Below, piece by piece: positions 44,236 to 44,402 of a DNA stretch of 44,402 nt; position 1 is the first letter of the stretch, and each line of letters begins with the position of its first letter. The stretch is from assembly GCA_013361525.1 (NCBI GenBank), contig JABFXY010000161.1, positions 1 to 44,402 on the forward strand, given 5' to 3'. The position numbers and the translations under genes were made by a program. This stretch comes from Polyangiaceae bacterium. Its GTDB lineage: Bacteria; Myxococcota_A; Polyangia; Polyangiales; Polyangiaceae. The notes below the pieces were generated by a model. It searched no databases. It was given only the letters and a program-made list of their open reading frames with translations, and was not told the origin of the DNA.

Positions 44236-44402
44236 GGCGTCGCATCGCTTCGCTCGCGACGTCGGAAGGCGTCGCATCGCTTCGCTCGCGACGTCGGAAG
44301 GCGTCGCATCGCTTCGCTCGCGACGGGAGGCGTCGCATCGCTTCGCTCGCGACGGGAGGCGTCGCATCGCTTCGCTCGCGACGGGAGGCGTCGCGTCGCT
44401 TC
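44236..44402. repeat. REP-like palindromic tandem array reaching the window end
   Basis: Six units start at 44236, 44268, 44300, 44329, 44358 and 44387; the first spacings are 32 bp and later ones 29 bp (a 3-bp shortening in the joint, GACGTCGGAAG versus GACGGGAG). Each unit holds GGCGTCGCATCGCTTCGCTC followed by GCGACG, so CGTCGC/GCGACG can pair. It begins 25 bp after dnaJ and runs off the edge. The minus-strand frame through it is repeat-driven, not a gene. Confidence 0.88.

Noticed and set aside
44099..44367. Minus-strand repetitive protein over the REP-like array
   Set aside because: The peptide simply reflects the DNA repeat and overlaps dnaJ; such predictions are a known artefact of REP arrays.
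44236..44402. CRISPR array
   Set aside because: Units are contiguous with no unique spacers, are internally palindromic, and no cas gene is in the window.

Overview
This 44.4 kb window is chromosomal DNA of a very GC-rich bacterium, most likely a myxobacterium (Myxococcota, probably the Polyangia/Sorangiineae side). The reasons are the strong GC bias at third codon positions, many GTG starts, several secreted lipoproteins with Gly/Gln/Ser-rich linkers, a Ser/Thr kinase paired with a sigma factor, and an AgmX/GltJ-like protein with the architecture known from gliding myxobacteria. No rRNA, tRNA, CRISPR array, IS transposase or prophage gene was seen.

Layout. 1-6.4 kb: a lipoprotein cut by the window edge, a small unknown protein, a sigma-70-family factor, a short-chain dehydrogenase, a TPR-like protein, then an iron-storage pair (bacterioferritin-associated ferredoxin and bacterioferritin). 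This stretch is rich in non-coding structure: two inverted copies of a ~155 bp nested-hairpin element, a third hairpin element of the same design, and a 42-bp tandem array carrying a palindrome every four helical turns. 6.4-9.9 kb: an NtrC-type sigma-54 activator overlapping the queuosine genes queA and tgt. 10-14.6 kb: an MshEN-receiver-TPR protein, a zinc-ribbon/GYF/TM/TonB-like protein and a macrodomain hydrolase. 14.6-25.7 kb: a cell-envelope region with a minus-strand VWA-like lipoprotein, a MopE-like calcium-motif lipoprotein, a membrane protein, an HExxH lipoprotein, another secreted lipoprotein, an ECF-like sigma factor overlapping a zinc-finger/Ser-Thr kinase fusion, and a small lipoprotein. 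25.9-28.1 kb: a PhyH-type dioxygenase and a convergent Pro/Ala-rich membrane protein.

28.4-42.9 kb is the division and cell wall (dcw) cluster: mraZ-rsmH-ftsL-ftsI-murE-mraY-ftsW-murG-murC-ftsQ-ftsA-ftsZ. Neighbouring genes mostly overlap by 4 bp, and a strong terminator follows ftsZ. murF, murD, murB and ddl, which often lie in this cluster, are absent from it. The window ends with a stand-alone dnaJ and a REP-like palindromic tandem array running off the edge.

The most unusual material is non-coding: the hairpin elements whose paired arms differ between copies in a compensated way, the helically phased palindrome array, and a palindromic operator-like site embedded in a probably leaderless bfd promoter. 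Among proteins, the MshEN-REC-TPR protein, the GltJ-like protein and the zinc-finger/kinase fusion are the most worth following.
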